The notes under the pieces were generated by a model. That model searched no databases. It saw only the letters and a list, made by a program, of their open reading frames with translations, and was not told the origin of the DNA. From an uncultured Eubacteriales bacterium (GTDB taxonomy: Bacteria > Bacillota > Clostridia > Peptostreptococcales > Anaerovoracaceae): 58,823 nt of DNA. This document shows, piece by piece, positions 8,880 to 18,212 of the stretch (position 1 is its first letter; each line of letters begins with the position of its first letter). The DNA is taken from assembly GCA_949285555.1 (NCBI GenBank), contig CASDYG010000009.1, forward strand, positions 1-58,823, read 5' to 3'. Both the position numbers and the translations under genes were made by a program.

Positions 8880-9425
8880 ATGAAATTTTACGATTTTAAG
8901 GTTAAAGATCAGAAGGGACAGGAGGTTTCTCTGAAGGATTATGAAGGAAAGGTAGTGCTGGTATTTAACTCTGCTACTGAATGTGGTTTTACGCCACAAT
9001 ATGAAGAGCTGGAAGCACTCCATGAGAAATACGCTGATAAAGGACTGGCTATATTAGAATTTCCATGCAATCAGTTTGGTGGACAGGCACCAGGAAGTGA
9101 TGAGGAAATCAATCAGTTCTGTAGCATGAAGTTTAATACTAAATTTAAGAGATTCAAAAAGACGGAGGTTAACGGAGAGAGAGCAGAACAGCTCTTTAAG
9201 TATCTATATGGCAATAAGCCATTTAAGGGATTTGATCTAAGCAAGGAGCCTGGAAAGGGACTTGATGAATATATTAGAAATATTAGACCTGACTATGCAG
9301 AAAGTGATGACATTAAATGGAATTTTACAAAATTCCTCATTGATAGGCAGGGTAATGTTGTAGATAGATTTGAACCTACAGAGGGCATGGAGAGATTGGA
9401 AGAGAATATAAAGGAGCTTCTGTAA
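8880..9425 (+). CDS. Glutathione peroxidase family thiol peroxidase (Cys type)
   Basis: 181 aa, start preceded by ACAGGAGGTGACTT. The thioredoxin-like fold carries the peroxidatic Cys in NSATECGFTPQYEELE (about residue 36). The rest of the catalytic tetrad is visible as Gln in FPCNQFGGQAPG and Trp-Asn in KWNFTKF. The active-site codon is TGT, so this is a Cys and not a selenocysteine enzyme. Bacterial members reduce H2O2 or lipid hydroperoxides, usually with thioredoxin rather than glutathione. It sits 3 nt before nadE, so the two are cotranscribed. Confidence 0.93.
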   Translation: MKFYDFKVKDQKGQEVSLKDYEGKVVLVFNSATECGFTPQYEELEALHEKYADKGLAILEFPCNQFGGQAPGSDEEINQFCSMKFNTKFKRFKKTEVNGERAEQLFKYLYGNKPFKGFDLSKEPGKGLDEYIRNIRPDYAESDDIKWNFTKFLIDRQGNVVDRFEPTEGMERLEENIKELL

Positions 9426-9428
9426 AAA

Positions 9429-10193
9429 ATGGGATATAGTTTTGATGCCGCAGCAATGACTAAAAGTGCCGTAGAGTGGATTAGGGCATGGTTTGAAAAA
9501 AATGGTAAAGACTGTAAGGCAATTGTTGCCATAAGTGGTGGAAAAGACAGCTCGGTAGTAGCAGCACTTTGTGTTAAGGCTCTAGGAAAAGACAGAGTTT
9601 TTGGTGTTCTTCTACCTAATGATATGCAGCCTGATATAGACAAAGCATATAGCCTTGTGAAGCAACTTGACATAGAGCATTGTGAAATTAATATTGGTGG
9701 TGCATATGATAAGCTTATGGGACAGCTTGTTATGAAGCTTCCGGTAAAGGTAAGTGATCAGACTAGGATAAATCTCGCTCCAAGACTTCGTATGGCAGCT
9801 GCATATGCAATTTCCCAATCCATGAACGGTAGAGTCGCTAATACATGCAATCTTTCAGAAGATTGGGTAGGCTATTCAACTAAGTTTGGTGATGCCGCAG
9901 GTGATTTTTCACCCCTTGCTTATTTTACCGTTGCTGAGGTAAAGGCTATTGGAAAATATTTAGGTCTTTCTGAGGATCTTGTGGAAAAGGTTCCATCGGA
10001 TGGTCTGACCGGAAAAAGCGATGAAGATAATCTGGGCTTCTCATACGCTGTACTTGATCATTATTTACGAACGGGTGAAATAGAGGATCAAAATATAAAG
10101 GATATCATTGATCAAAAGCACAGGCAGAACAAGTTTAAACTGGAAAAAATGCCTACATTTGATAATGGTATTAAAATTTTCCCTGAATATTAG
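9429..10193 (+). CDS. nadE: Ammonia-dependent NAD+ synthetase
   Basis: 254 aa. The adenine nucleotide alpha hydrolase-type P-loop is AISGGKDSSVVAALC (about residues 36-50). Other family segments are NLSEDWVGYSTKFGDAAGDFSPLAYF and PSDGLTGKSDEDNLGFSY. It amidates deamido-NAD+ to NAD+ with ATP. There is no N-terminal nitrilase/glutaminase domain, so it should use free ammonia. The NADE subfamily usually has SGGxDSS, which is present. It lies 3 nt downstream of the peroxidase and is followed by a hairpin at 10241. Confidence 0.94.
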   Translation: MGYSFDAAAMTKSAVEWIRAWFEKNGKDCKAIVAISGGKDSSVVAALCVKALGKDRVFGVLLPNDMQPDIDKAYSLVKQLDIEHCEINIGGAYDKLMGQLVMKLPVKVSDQTRINLAPRLRMAAAYAISQSMNGRVANTCNLSEDWVGYSTKFGDAAGDFSPLAYFTVAEVKAIGKYLGLSEDLVEKVPSDGLTGKSDEDNLGFSYAVLDHYLRTGEIEDQNIKDIIDQKHRQNKFKLEKMPTFDNGIKIFPEY

Positions 10194-10240
10194 TAAGCCT
10201 GAAAAATCAAATCAGATATTCAAATATATTATGTAATATT

Positions 10241-10297
10241 AACTCCTAGAAGTATACAGCTTTGGCAAACAGTTGCTAAGGCATCTAGGAGTTTTAT
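10241..10297 (+). terminator. Terminator of the gpx-nadE operon
   Basis: AACTCCTAGA (10241-10250) pairs with TCTAGGAGTT (10284-10293), followed by TT and AT-rich sequence. The loop is about 33 nt. Confidence 0.7.
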
Positions 10298-10314
10298 ATT
10301 TATTGGCAAACAAA

Positions 10315-10365
10315 ATCCCCATATAGAGCTAGTTCAAAATACGCATAGCCCTATAAATGGGGAAT
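10315..10365 (-). terminator. Terminator-like hairpin after the PFL gene (minus strand)
   Basis: CCCCATATAG (10317-10326) faces CTATAAATGGGG (10351-10362) with a small bulge. Read on the minus strand the stem ends in GGGGATTTTGTTT. It lies about 45 nt beyond the PFL stop. Confidence 0.6.
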
Positions 10366-10408
10366 GTTATCATATGCAATATGCATTGGTAAATGCTGAC
10401 TATAATGT

Positions 10409-11767
10409 TTAGTTTTTCAAACTTTGAAGGGGAGCAGGTATTCTGCCTCCACGATTTATAAAAGCAGCTGATGACTTTGAGTTTATGCTCATTATAGGCC
10501 CACTACCAAGTAGTCCACCAAAATCAAGCTCATCACCATCCTTGCAGCCAATTGCAGGAATTACCCTAACCGCTGTAGTTTTTGAGTTGACCATTCCGAT
10601 AGCAGCCTCGTCTGCAATGATAGCAGAGATAGTGCTGGCATCTGTATCCCCTGGCAGCACTATCATATCAAGTCCTACTGAGCAGACTGCTGTCATGGCT
10701 TCCAGCTTTTCTAAAGTCAATGCACCGCTTCTGGCAGCTTGAATCATTCCCTCATCTTCTGATACTGGAATAAATGCGCCAGAAAGCCCTCCAACACTTG
10801 AGGAAGCCATGACGCCGCCCTTTTTTACAGCATCATTTAAAAGGGCTAAGGCTGCTGTAGTTCCGTGCGTACCACATTGCTCAAGCCCCATGGCCTCAAG
10901 TACGTTAGCTACCGAGTCACCAATTGCAGGAGTAGGTGCCAGAGATAAATCCACTATTCCAAATGGAACTTTCAGTTTCTGTGCAGCTTCACTTCCTACT
11001 AATTGACCCACCCTTGTGATTTTAAAGGCAGTTTTCTTTACAGTTTCTGCAACTTGGGTGAGAGAGGCAGACTTATCCAGCTTGTCTAGTGCAGATCTGA
11101 CCACGCCAGGACCAGAAACACCTACGCTTAAAACAGTATCTGCTTCTCCAACGCCATGAAATGCACCAGCCATAAATGGATTGTCTGGAACAGCATTACA
11201 AAATACCACCAGTTTTGCAGCACCTACGCATTGCTTGTCTTTTGTAAGTTGTGCACTTTCTAAGATCTGTTTTCCCATTACCTTAACAGCATCCATATTT
11301 ATACCAGCCTTGGTGCTGCCAATGTTGACAGATGAACATACTAGATTAGTTTCTGCAAGGGCCTGAGGAATGGAGGCAATTAGCGCTTCATCACCGGGAG
11401 CAAAGCCTTTTTCCACCAGCGAAGAATATCCGCCGATAAAATCAATTCCCACAGTATGTGCCGCTTTATCTAAAAGCTTGGCATATTTTATGACATCTCC
11501 TCCGGAAATACCAGCGAGTATTGATATAGGAGTAACCGATATTCGTTTGTTTACAATTGGAATTCCGTATTTTTTGCTGATAGCTTCACCAGTTGCAACG
11601 AGCTTGTCGGCTCTTTTGCAGATTTTATCGTAGATTTTGTTACATGACTTATTTATATCACTATCGCCACAATCCAACAAAGATATACCCATGGTTATCG
11701 TACGTATATCTAAATTTTCATTCTGAATCATGGTGATTGTTTCCATTATATCACCCATGTTTATCAT
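10409..11767 (-). CDS. PFL family protein (DUF711/UPF0210)
   Basis: 452 aa, the usual length of this family, whose fold resembles pyruvate formate-lyase/anaerobic ribonucleotide reductase barrels. Family landmarks are [12 protein letters not shown] near the N-terminus and the Gly-rich [12 protein letters not shown] and [17 protein letters not shown] segments. No glycyl-radical motif or catalytic assignment is known, so its function is open. AAGGAGAAACACC sets the start at 11767. It is the last gene of a minus-strand operon, directly after its usual partner, an ACT-domain protein. Confidence 0.92.
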   Translation of the reverse strand: MINMGDIMETITMIQNENLDIRTITMGISLLDCGDSDINKSCNKIYDKICKRADKLVATGEAISKKYGIPIVNKRISVTPISILAGISGGDVIKYAKLLDKAAHTVGIDFIGGYSSLVEKGFAPGDEALIASIPQALAETNLVCSSVNIGSTKAGINMDAVKVMGKQILESAQLTKDKQCVGAAKLVVFCNAVPDNPFMAGAFHGVGEADTVLSVGVSGPGVVRSALDKLDKSASLTQVAETVKKTAFKITRVGQLVGSEAAQKLKVPFGIVDLSLAPTPAIGDSVANVLEAMGLEQCGTHGTTAALALLNDAVKKGGVMASSSVGGLSGAFIPVSEDEGMIQAARSGALTLEKLEAMTAVCSVGLDMIVLPGDTDASTISAIIADEAAIGMVNSKTTAVRVIPAIGCKDGDELDFGGLLGSGPIMSINSKSSAAFINRGGRIPAPLQSLKN

Positions 11768-11809
11768 GGTGTTTCTCCTTTTGCTATTTAATTTATGTTT
11801 AAAGTTCTG

Positions 11810-12109
11810 TTATATTCTATGCATGGACTGAAAGATATTTTCATGCATCACAAGTACCTGCATATGTGGCAGATCATTGGCAATATTATTTTCCAGCTCT
11901 TTTAAGCTTATTGTCATTTCGCTGATTTCTATAATCATAATCATAGAAAAAAAGCCGTCCATAACAGATTGGCTTACTTCCAGAACATTTCCACCGGCAT
12001 TTGCACACTGTGTGGAGGTTTTTGCCAGTATACCGACCATGTCCTTGCCGATTACTGTTACAACAGCTTTCTCATTAGACCTTTTCTCGTTTAAGCTTTT
12101 TGTATTCAT
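11810..12109 (-). CDS. ACT domain protein (UPF0237)
   Basis: 99 aa from ATG 12109, which has AAAGGAGAACAAT upstream; the longer frame to 12142 lacks a site. One ACT domain (about residues 12-85): VVTVIGKDMVGILAKTSTQCANAGGNVLEVSQSVMDG, then FFSMIMIIEIS. ACT domains bind small ligands, often amino acids. The UPF0237-PFL pair is conserved across many Firmicutes and its ligand is unknown. It is 42 nt upstream of the PFL gene and 19 nt downstream of the radical SAM gene. Confidence 0.93.
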   Translation of the reverse strand: MNTKSLNEKRSNEKAVVTVIGKDMVGILAKTSTQCANAGGNVLEVSQSVMDGFFSMIMIIEISEMTISLKELENNIANDLPHMQVLVMHENIFQSMHRI

Positions 12110-12128
12110 ATTGTTCTCCTTTAATATG

Positions 12129-13187
12129 TTAAAGTTTACCAATAATGACCTTAAAAGTCAATTGTGGCAAAGTAGTATCAGTTTTAAATTTAAACTGTGC
12201 ATATGGATATCTATTTGAAAGCTTAAGCCTGTTTTCCCCTTTATGACCTACAAGTGCAGGGAGGCTTCTTGAGTTGGCAAAAAGCTGTATTAGCAATGGA
12301 GACCTATCATCTGATAATCTATAGGTGTTTTTTTTAAGCTCAGAGTCAATTAGCTGGCATATATCGGAATATGCGATGACTCCCTCTACAAGCTGTCTGA
12401 ATGCAGGGTGGAAGGTATTACCAAGTAATGGATCTCCTGTAGCGGTAAGAGAGCTTTTCAGTCCTACCCTTATAATGTCAATTCCACCTTTAGCGATGAT
12501 TTTGTACATTTTGGAGCATCTTAAGACAGCATCATCAAGAGAAAGAGGCTTGTACAGTCCAGTAATGGTATCATCATAAAGCTTTGTATCTGGTATTACA
12601 ATGGTAGGATAAAGCCGGCATGTCTTAGGCTGTAGTTTAACGGTACATCTAGCGGAGAAAATCTCGTCATAAGGTGTACTTTCAGGCAGTCCTATCATTA
12701 GCTGGATTCCGAAATTAAAGCCATATACTTTTATCAAATCAATTGCAGTATAAATGTCAGAAGCAGTATGTCCTCTGTTTGTCGCAGCGAGAACCTTGTC
12801 GCTAAATGATTGACATCCAAGCTCGATGAGCTCAATTGGGTAGCCGGATAGAAAGGTTAAAATTTCATCGTTTATATAGTCGGGTCTGGTAGAAAGATGA
12901 ATATTTTCAACACTTCCAGAAGCAACAAATTCTAAAGCCATATCCAGATATTCTTTTTGCTCGGAGATAGGAATACCGGTAAAAGAACCACCATAGAAAG
13001 CGATAGAAGCGCTAGTATAGCTGGATTTAGTCGACAGATAATTTTTTATGGCTTGAACAGCTTCCTCTATAGTAGGAGGTCTGTCGCAAGCAGTTATTCT
13101 TCGCTGATTACAAAAAACACAGTCATTTTTACAACCATTGTGTGGTATAAAAATGGGAATTATCATCTTCTTTTTCAATTCACTCAT
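12129..13187 (-). CDS. Elp3-like radical SAM protein
   Basis: 352 aa. The radical SAM cluster motif is C-x3-C-x2-C (GCKNDCVFCNQRR, about residues 18-30), followed by YGGSFTGIP and the SAM-binding barrel (ELGCQSFSDKVLAATNRGH, GFNFGIQLMIGLP). This is the Elp3/MiaB/NifB-type core without an acetyltransferase domain. Substrate is unknown; a tRNA or cofactor modification is possible but not shown. AAAAGGA lies right against ATG 13187, so TTG 13175 is a possible real start. The upstream gene ends 8 nt before it, so both belong to one operon. Confidence 0.85.
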   Translation of the reverse strand: MSELKKKMIIPIFIPHNGCKNDCVFCNQRRITACDRPPTIEEAVQAIKNYLSTKSSYTSASIAFYGGSFTGIPISEQKEYLDMALEFVASGSVENIHLSTRPDYINDEILTFLSGYPIELIELGCQSFSDKVLAATNRGHTASDIYTAIDLIKVYGFNFGIQLMIGLPESTPYDEIFSARCTVKLQPKTCRLYPTIVIPDTKLYDDTITGLYKPLSLDDAVLRCSKMYKIIAKGGIDIIRVGLKSSLTATGDPLLGNTFHPAFRQLVEGVIAYSDICQLIDSELKKNTYRLSDDRSPLLIQLFANSRSLPALVGHKGENRLKLSNRYPYAQFKFKTDTTLPQLTFKVIIGKL

Positions 13188-13194
13188 TCCTTTT

Positions 13195-14454
13195 CTATAT
13201 AACTAAATGTCCAAATAAAACCGACCCCACATCTGCAAGTTGTTTTCCCTTTGCGTAAATTAAATTTATATGTGGTAGTCTTCTCATTATCTCTTCTATC
13301 ATTACTTTCTGTTCAGAAAATAAAAATGGATCACCGTTAAGAAATAAGGTTGTTTTACCTTTCATATTTTTCACACCTCCACAACCACCTATAAATCCAT
13401 TTTTATAGCCTTTAAGCGTGATGTTACAAGGATTAAGAAAGAAGGTGAGCATTCCTTCTTTCAGTAATGCCTTCTCTATTCCTCTGTCCGATGTAATAAA
13501 AGTGTTGTCATCTAATGCCAGGGTGTTACATCTTATGTAGCCTTGGCGAACCTTTATTATCTTTCTATGTTCATCAATATGTAATTTTTCAGGATTTGTA
13601 TGTAATAAATCCTTTGAATTGTATTCAAAATGTTTGATGCCCACATCTAAATGTTCTTGGTAAAAATGTTCTTTATAAAAATTGGTCACAATTGCATTTA
13701 TATCGTTTGTGATATGAGAAGCATCTGGAATTTTGGCTCCGATAATAGAAAGGCTAGGGGTATGGAGGTGACAAAGTAAAGCCTCATCAGGATAACCGCT
13801 AACTATCTTCTTCGGATATGTTGGAAGCCTTAAAATCTCAGAAAACTTATTCATCGGTATAAATTCATTTTTGTATTCCAAAGAATATATGTAAATTTGC
13901 AATAATGCCAGCAGAAGAACCATGACTTCGTTATTGGAATTATCTGATTGTGACATATTTTTTTTAACGCAGTGCATTTCAGCATTAATAGTATCAATCA
14001 TGCCTTTAAAGCATTTTGAATTCACACTGCTTTTTTGCGCAGCGAATTTTTTGTCGTATACAATATCATCTGCATTGCTGGATGAAAATCCAAGATGACA
14101 GACTATTGAAGCTATATTATGTGGCAAGACATCTCGTAAAAGCTTTAGATTAGCCAGTATGAGCTCCTTAAGCTTGTATATTCTGACAAATCCCTGATTG
14201 CTACAAATAATTGTATCTATTTTCTCTGATATGCTAAAAATTTGTGGCTTACCAGATACTTTCGAATTTGAGCAATTAAAGAAATTACAATTTTTTGCGT
14301 GATATTCACAAAAAAATAAATCCGAATGGTTTTTGATCGGACTAATAAAATCATCTGGTCCTTTAAACTCAATGAGAATAAGCTTAGAAGCATGTATTTT
14401 TTCTTTAAGCTCTGAGGCTAAATCTACAGATGCTATACCTACATCAACAAGCAT
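13195..14454 (-). CDS. Uncharacterised protein with a C-terminal DUF6873-like module
   Basis: 419 aa, first gene of the four-gene minus operon, with AAAGGAATTAAAC before ATG 14454. The C-terminal part (about 290-419) has the look of DUF6873: VRQGYIRCNTLALDDNTFITSDRGI, then IGGCGGV and LFLNGD. The N-terminal half is helical, Cys-containing (CEYHAKNCNFFNC) and not recognised. Function unknown. Its link to the radical SAM, ACT and PFL genes suggests a shared metabolic or RNA-modification task, which is inference only. The name match is from memory of the family pattern. Confidence 0.6.
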   Translation of the reverse strand: MLVDVGIASVDLASELKEKIHASKLILIEFKGPDDFISPIKNHSDLFFCEYHAKNCNFFNCSNSKVSGKPQIFSISEKIDTIICSNQGFVRIYKLKELILANLKLLRDVLPHNIASIVCHLGFSSSNADDIVYDKKFAAQKSSVNSKCFKGMIDTINAEMHCVKKNMSQSDNSNNEVMVLLLALLQIYIYSLEYKNEFIPMNKFSEILRLPTYPKKIVSGYPDEALLCHLHTPSLSIIGAKIPDASHITNDINAIVTNFYKEHFYQEHLDVGIKHFEYNSKDLLHTNPEKLHIDEHRKIIKVRQGYIRCNTLALDDNTFITSDRGIEKALLKEGMLTFFLNPCNITLKGYKNGFIGGCGGVKNMKGKTTLFLNGDPFLFSEQKVMIEEIMRRLPHINLIYAKGKQLADVGSVLFGHLVI

Positions 14455-14490
14455 GTTTAATTCCTTTACAATAAGATTTTGCTTGCTTTT

Positions 14491-14496
14491 ATTATA
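14491..14496 (-). promoter_or_regulatory. -10 element of the minus-strand PFL operon
   Basis: TATAAT on the minus strand about 35 nt before the 14454 start. No good -35 was found at 17 bp. Confidence 0.4.
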
Positions 14497-14688
14497 TCAT
14501 AAACCATTGGAATAGATGAATAGTAAAAACACAGACCATAAGCGAACAGTTTACATAAAGAAGATGAATCAGTACGGGTAATAAAGATAGTGAGCATTAA
14601 TATGCAAGCGATTTATAAAAAGAGTTTAGTGTATAAAAGTGGCCGATAAGAAGTATGCAGTATTTACTTCGTATAAGTATCTCGCTTC

Positions 14689-14717
14689 TTTTCATATCCA
14701 ATTATATGATGTATAAT
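14689..14717 (+). promoter_or_regulatory. Promoter of ung with very short or absent leader
   Basis: TTTTCA (14689-14694), 17 bp, TATAAT (14712-14717). The ATG at 14725 begins 8 nt after the -10, where transcription normally starts, and no Shine-Dalgarno sequence is present. The alternative ATG at 14716 lies inside the -10. Confidence 0.6.
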
Positions 14718-14724
14718 GTATCTT

Positions 14725-15513
14725 ATGAAAACAGGTGATAACAAGTCCTTTTTGCACATGGGAAAGGAGTGGGAAAGGCTGCTAGATAATTATTTATGTA
14801 GTGAGCAATTCTCTGACCTTATAAAATATGTCGAAGAAAGAAGGCGTACTACAAGGGTTTTTCCTTCTCAAGATAAAATTTTTCGTATTTTTAGAGAGTT
14901 ATCTCCCTCAGAAGTAAAATGTGTCATACTGGGGCAAGATCCATATCATACATTTGGAAAAGCAGATGGATATGCATTTTCAGTTCCCCGAGGAGAAAAG
15001 CTTCCTCCATCATTGAAAAATATAAGAAAGAAGGTTATGGAGGAGCTGGAAAGAAATCATGGCTTTGGAAAATTGCAGTTTAAAAACTTAAGTGAAGCTC
15101 TTTGCTGCTTTGATGAAAATGATGAAGAAGCCTCAATACTGACTCCATGGGTAAGACAGGGTGTATTTTTGCTCAACACAGCCTTGACTGTAGAAGAGAA
15201 AGTCGCTGCAAGCCATAGCAAAATAGGCTGGGAGAAGCTGACAGACAAAGTGATTGGAATTTTAGCTCAAGATGAAGAGCCTAAGGTATTTATACTCTGG
15301 GGAAATCATGCGAAAAGTAAGAAAAGTATAATCTTAGACGAAGAGAAGCAAAAAGATATGCACCTTATCATTGAAGGTGGACACCCCAGCCCTCTGTCAT
15401 ACAGATACTTTAAACAAAAGGACTATTTTATACCGACGAATCAATTTCTGATTAATCATGGTAAAGCTCCAATAGAATGGAGCCTGCCATTTGATATTAA
15501 GGAGGAACAATGA
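14725..15513 (+). CDS. ung: Uracil-DNA glycosylase, family 1
   Basis: 262 aa from ATG 14725 (an ATG at 14716 overlaps the -10; another in-frame ATG is at 14758). Removes uracil from DNA in base excision repair. The water-activating motif is VILGQDPYH, the uracil-specificity Asn is in GVFLLNTALTVE, and the Leu-intercalation motif is GGHPSPLSYR. Unusual for the family: TFGKADGYAF where most have GPGQAHGLAF, WGNHAKSK in place of WGxxAQ, and about 25 extra residues around FDENDEEASILT before WVRQG. These may be lineage variation; the catalytic residues are intact. The stop overlaps the lemA start (ATGA). Confidence 0.92.
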   Translation: MKTGDNKSFLHMGKEWERLLDNYLCSEQFSDLIKYVEERRRTTRVFPSQDKIFRIFRELSPSEVKCVILGQDPYHTFGKADGYAFSVPRGEKLPPSLKNIRKKVMEELERNHGFGKLQFKNLSEALCCFDENDEEASILTPWVRQGVFLLNTALTVEEKVAASHSKIGWEKLTDKVIGILAQDEEPKVFILWGNHAKSKKSIILDEEKQKDMHLIIEGGHPSPLSYRYFKQKDYFIPTNQFLINHGKAPIEWSLPFDIKEEQ

Positions 15514-16079
15514 ACGGACTGATGCTAATTTTAATAATTGTTTTTATTATACTTCTAATACTGCTTTGGGTAGTGGGTACGTATAATAAACTGATTGCAC
15601 TGAATAATCTTGTAAATGAAGCTTTTTCAACAATGGATGTATATCTTAAAAAGAGATTTGACCTAATTCCAAATTTGGTAGAAACTGTGAAGAAATATGC
15701 TTCACACGAAAAAGAAGTATTTACTAAGGTTGCAGATGCTCGTAAAGAATATGCCAATGCCAGAAACCTGGAAGAAAAAAATCAGGGACAGCTTGCCATG
15801 AAATCAGCTATAGGAAGCCTATTTGCAGTTGCTGAGGCATATCCAGAGCTTAAAGCTAATGAAAATTTTATACAGCTGCAAAATGATCTGACTAAGATTG
15901 AGGAAGATATTGCGCAGTCAAGAAAATATTATAATGGACAGGTAAGGGAATATACCAATAAGATTGAGATGTTTCCAAGTAAGATTATTGCAGGTATTTT
16001 CGGGTTTAAGAAAAAGCCGATGTTTGAAGTAGGAGATACCATAGAACGCGAAGCAGTTAAGGTAAGCTTTGACAACTAG
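15510..16079 (+). CDS. lemA: LemA family membrane-anchored protein
   Basis: 189 aa. One N-terminal membrane segment (about residues 3-24, LMLILIIVFIILLILLWVVG) is followed by a helical bundle with the family motifs YNKLIALNNLVNEAF, VYLKKRFDLIPNLVETVKKY and AEAYPELKANENFIQLQ. It starts inside the ung stop codon and has AAGGAGG upstream. lemA next to a DUF2207 protein is a recurring pair in many bacteria, and its role at the envelope is not well defined. Confidence 0.95.
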   Translation: MNGLMLILIIVFIILLILLWVVGTYNKLIALNNLVNEAFSTMDVYLKKRFDLIPNLVETVKKYASHEKEVFTKVADARKEYANARNLEEKNQGQLAMKSAIGSLFAVAEAYPELKANENFIQLQNDLTKIEEDIAQSRKYYNGQVREYTNKIEMFPSKIIAGIFGFKKKPMFEVGDTIEREAVKVSFDN

Positions 16080-16109
16080 AAATGGAATTTAGCACTATCT
16101 TAAGGGGGA

Positions 16110-18092
16110 ATGATGAACTATTTGTCAGAGAAACGCTCGCTTAAATTCTTGTGTATAATTGCAACAATGCTTATTATTAGCATTTTATTGCAGATTTGGT
16201 ATACGACTCCGGTATATGCCGGTGAATCTGATATTGTCACAAAAAGTTATGATGTTGATGTCAGGGTAAGTAAGGATAAGGTCTTTACCGTTGATGAAAC
16301 CATTACGATGGATTTTGGCAATAATAACAGACATGGAATATATAGATATATACCATACAGCAAAGGTGAATCCAAGATCAAAGATGCAAAAAGTACGACA
16401 CATAAGTTCGAAACAAGAAGTGAGAACAGTAATGTCATAATTAAGCTTGGAAGTGCTGATAAATATCTAAGTGGAGTACATGAGTTCAAAATAAGCTACA
16501 AGATTATAGGTTATGAGGATCGCAATGCAGAGCAAGATACGTTAAATCTAGACCTTATTCCGACTGAGTGGAAATATCCCATTCAAAATTTTAATGTAAA
16601 ATTGCACATGCCGGAAAAATGGAATACATCTGATATGGCTTTGTACCATGGATCTTATGGTTCTACGCAGGATATTGTAAAAGATCCAATAGAAAATGTC
16701 TCATATAAAATTAACGAAGATGGCAAGGAAATAGAAATCAGCGGAGTGAATGTAAACTGGGGCTCCCACAGTGGTCTTACCATAGCATCAATCCTTAAAG
16801 AGAATTATTTCACAGGTGAGGCCAGCACAAAATATCTACTATATGTAGTACCTGCTTTATACCTTTTGGTTTTATTACTGTCAATAATTATCTTCATGAA
16901 ATGGGGCAGAGATCCAGTGATACCTGTGACAGTTGAATTCTATCCACCAGATAATATTACTCCATGTGAAGCCGGGGCCATTATGGATGGAAAAGTCAGT
17001 GATAAGCATGTCCGTTCTCTTTTAATTTATCTTGCCCAGAAAGGCTATTTGCGGATTGAAGAAAGAGAGGATGACAGGATATGGCTACAAAAGCTGAAAA
17101 CTCCTGATTCTTCTGAACCTAATCACGTACTTCTTATGTTTAATGGTATTTTTCATAAAAAGGATGAGGGCGTGTTCACAGATGAGATGCCGGACAGGCT
17201 ATATACAAATGAAGAACTTATAAAGACTAATATTTATCAGTCATGTCTTAAGTCTGTCTGGGATAAAAAAAGTAGATATTTAAGACGGATTATGACTGGC
17301 ATTCTTCTGTTAGTCATATTAGGAACATCAGTATTAGTCCACACTACATTAGAGGCAGAAGGTTTCATAGTGGCAATGTGTATTTTTACCCTAATATATC
17401 TGATGGCTATGATGCTAAGTGGTAGAATAATAGTAAGAGGACTAAACAAGAGCCGAGTGAGATATTTCTTTTATAGGATTCTTCCAACTGTTTTGACATT
17501 TGCTTCATCCTTATTTTTGGGAGCGGGCTTTACCAGTGCTCTATATAGGGCAGGGAATGTAAATATTCAGGGTTACAGACTGGCAGACATCGGTGGAATA
17601 TGCATTTTTGCCACTCTGTTTATCGGGCATTTCATAATAGTAAACATTGTTACCCCTAATAAAAAGAAGCTTAAACTGATTGGTAGGATTAAAGGTTTTA
17701 GGGAGTTTATAAAGGTTGCAGAGATAGAGCGGATAAACATGCTGGTGCATGAAAATCCTAACTACTTTTTTGATGTTTTACCATACGCCTATGTATTTGG
17801 CCTGACAAAGGAATGGATATCCTTAGTTGAGAAGATAAAAGTGGAGGAACCAAAGTGGTTTTCTTCATATAATATGAATGAAAATAGTCTTCTCTCAGCA
17901 TGGTATTTAAATCGGGCAATGAACTATTCCATGGACTCATTTCAGGATGGACTTGACGATATAATAAGTGAAGTAATGAAAAGTCAGGATACAGGTGGAT
18001 CATCGGATTTTGGAAGCTTTGGCGGAGGCGATGGCGGAGGCGGTGGCTTCTCCGGAGGCGGCTTTGGCGGAGGCGGTGGCGGCTCATGGTAG
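16110..18092 (+). CDS. DUF2207 membrane protein with Gly-rich tail
   Basis: 660 aa, start after AAGGGGGA. It has a signal/TM at about 10-35, then an extracytoplasmic beta-rich DUF2207 domain (YDVDVRVSKDKVFTVDETI, NNRHGIYRYIPY). A TM lies near 245-265, followed by a cytoplasmic region, more membrane segments near 395-515, and a glycine-rich tail (GGDGGGGGFSGGGFGGGG) ending in GSW. This layout is typical of the family. It is 30 nt after lemA and probably forms a functional pair with it. Molecular function unknown. Confidence 0.92.
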   Translation: MMNYLSEKRSLKFLCIIATMLIISILLQIWYTTPVYAGESDIVTKSYDVDVRVSKDKVFTVDETITMDFGNNNRHGIYRYIPYSKGESKIKDAKSTTHKFETRSENSNVIIKLGSADKYLSGVHEFKISYKIIGYEDRNAEQDTLNLDLIPTEWKYPIQNFNVKLHMPEKWNTSDMALYHGSYGSTQDIVKDPIENVSYKINEDGKEIEISGVNVNWGSHSGLTIASILKENYFTGEASTKYLLYVVPALYLLVLLLSIIIFMKWGRDPVIPVTVEFYPPDNITPCEAGAIMDGKVSDKHVRSLLIYLAQKGYLRIEEREDDRIWLQKLKTPDSSEPNHVLLMFNGIFHKKDEGVFTDEMPDRLYTNEELIKTNIYQSCLKSVWDKKSRYLRRIMTGILLLVILGTSVLVHTTLEAEGFIVAMCIFTLIYLMAMMLSGRIIVRGLNKSRVRYFFYRILPTVLTFASSLFLGAGFTSALYRAGNVNIQGYRLADIGGICIFATLFIGHFIIVNIVTPNKKKLKLIGRIKGFREFIKVAEIERINMLVHENPNYFFDVLPYAYVFGLTKEWISLVEKIKVEEPKWFSSYNMNENSLLSAWYLNRAMNYSMDSFQDGLDDIISEVMKSQDTGGSSDFGSFGGGDGGGGGFSGGGFGGGGGGSW

Positions 18093-18212
18093 CTGCTGAA
18101 AATATGTATTGTATTCTGATTTGCATAGTATGATTACCATATTAAGAGTAAATTCATCTTACGATAAATAATTGGGTAGCAATATGTATATTCATGATTT
18201 GAGGAGGAAGGT

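Noticed and set aside
8880-9425. Selenocysteine in the glutathione peroxidase
   Set aside because: The active-site codon is TGT (Cys); no in-frame TGA.
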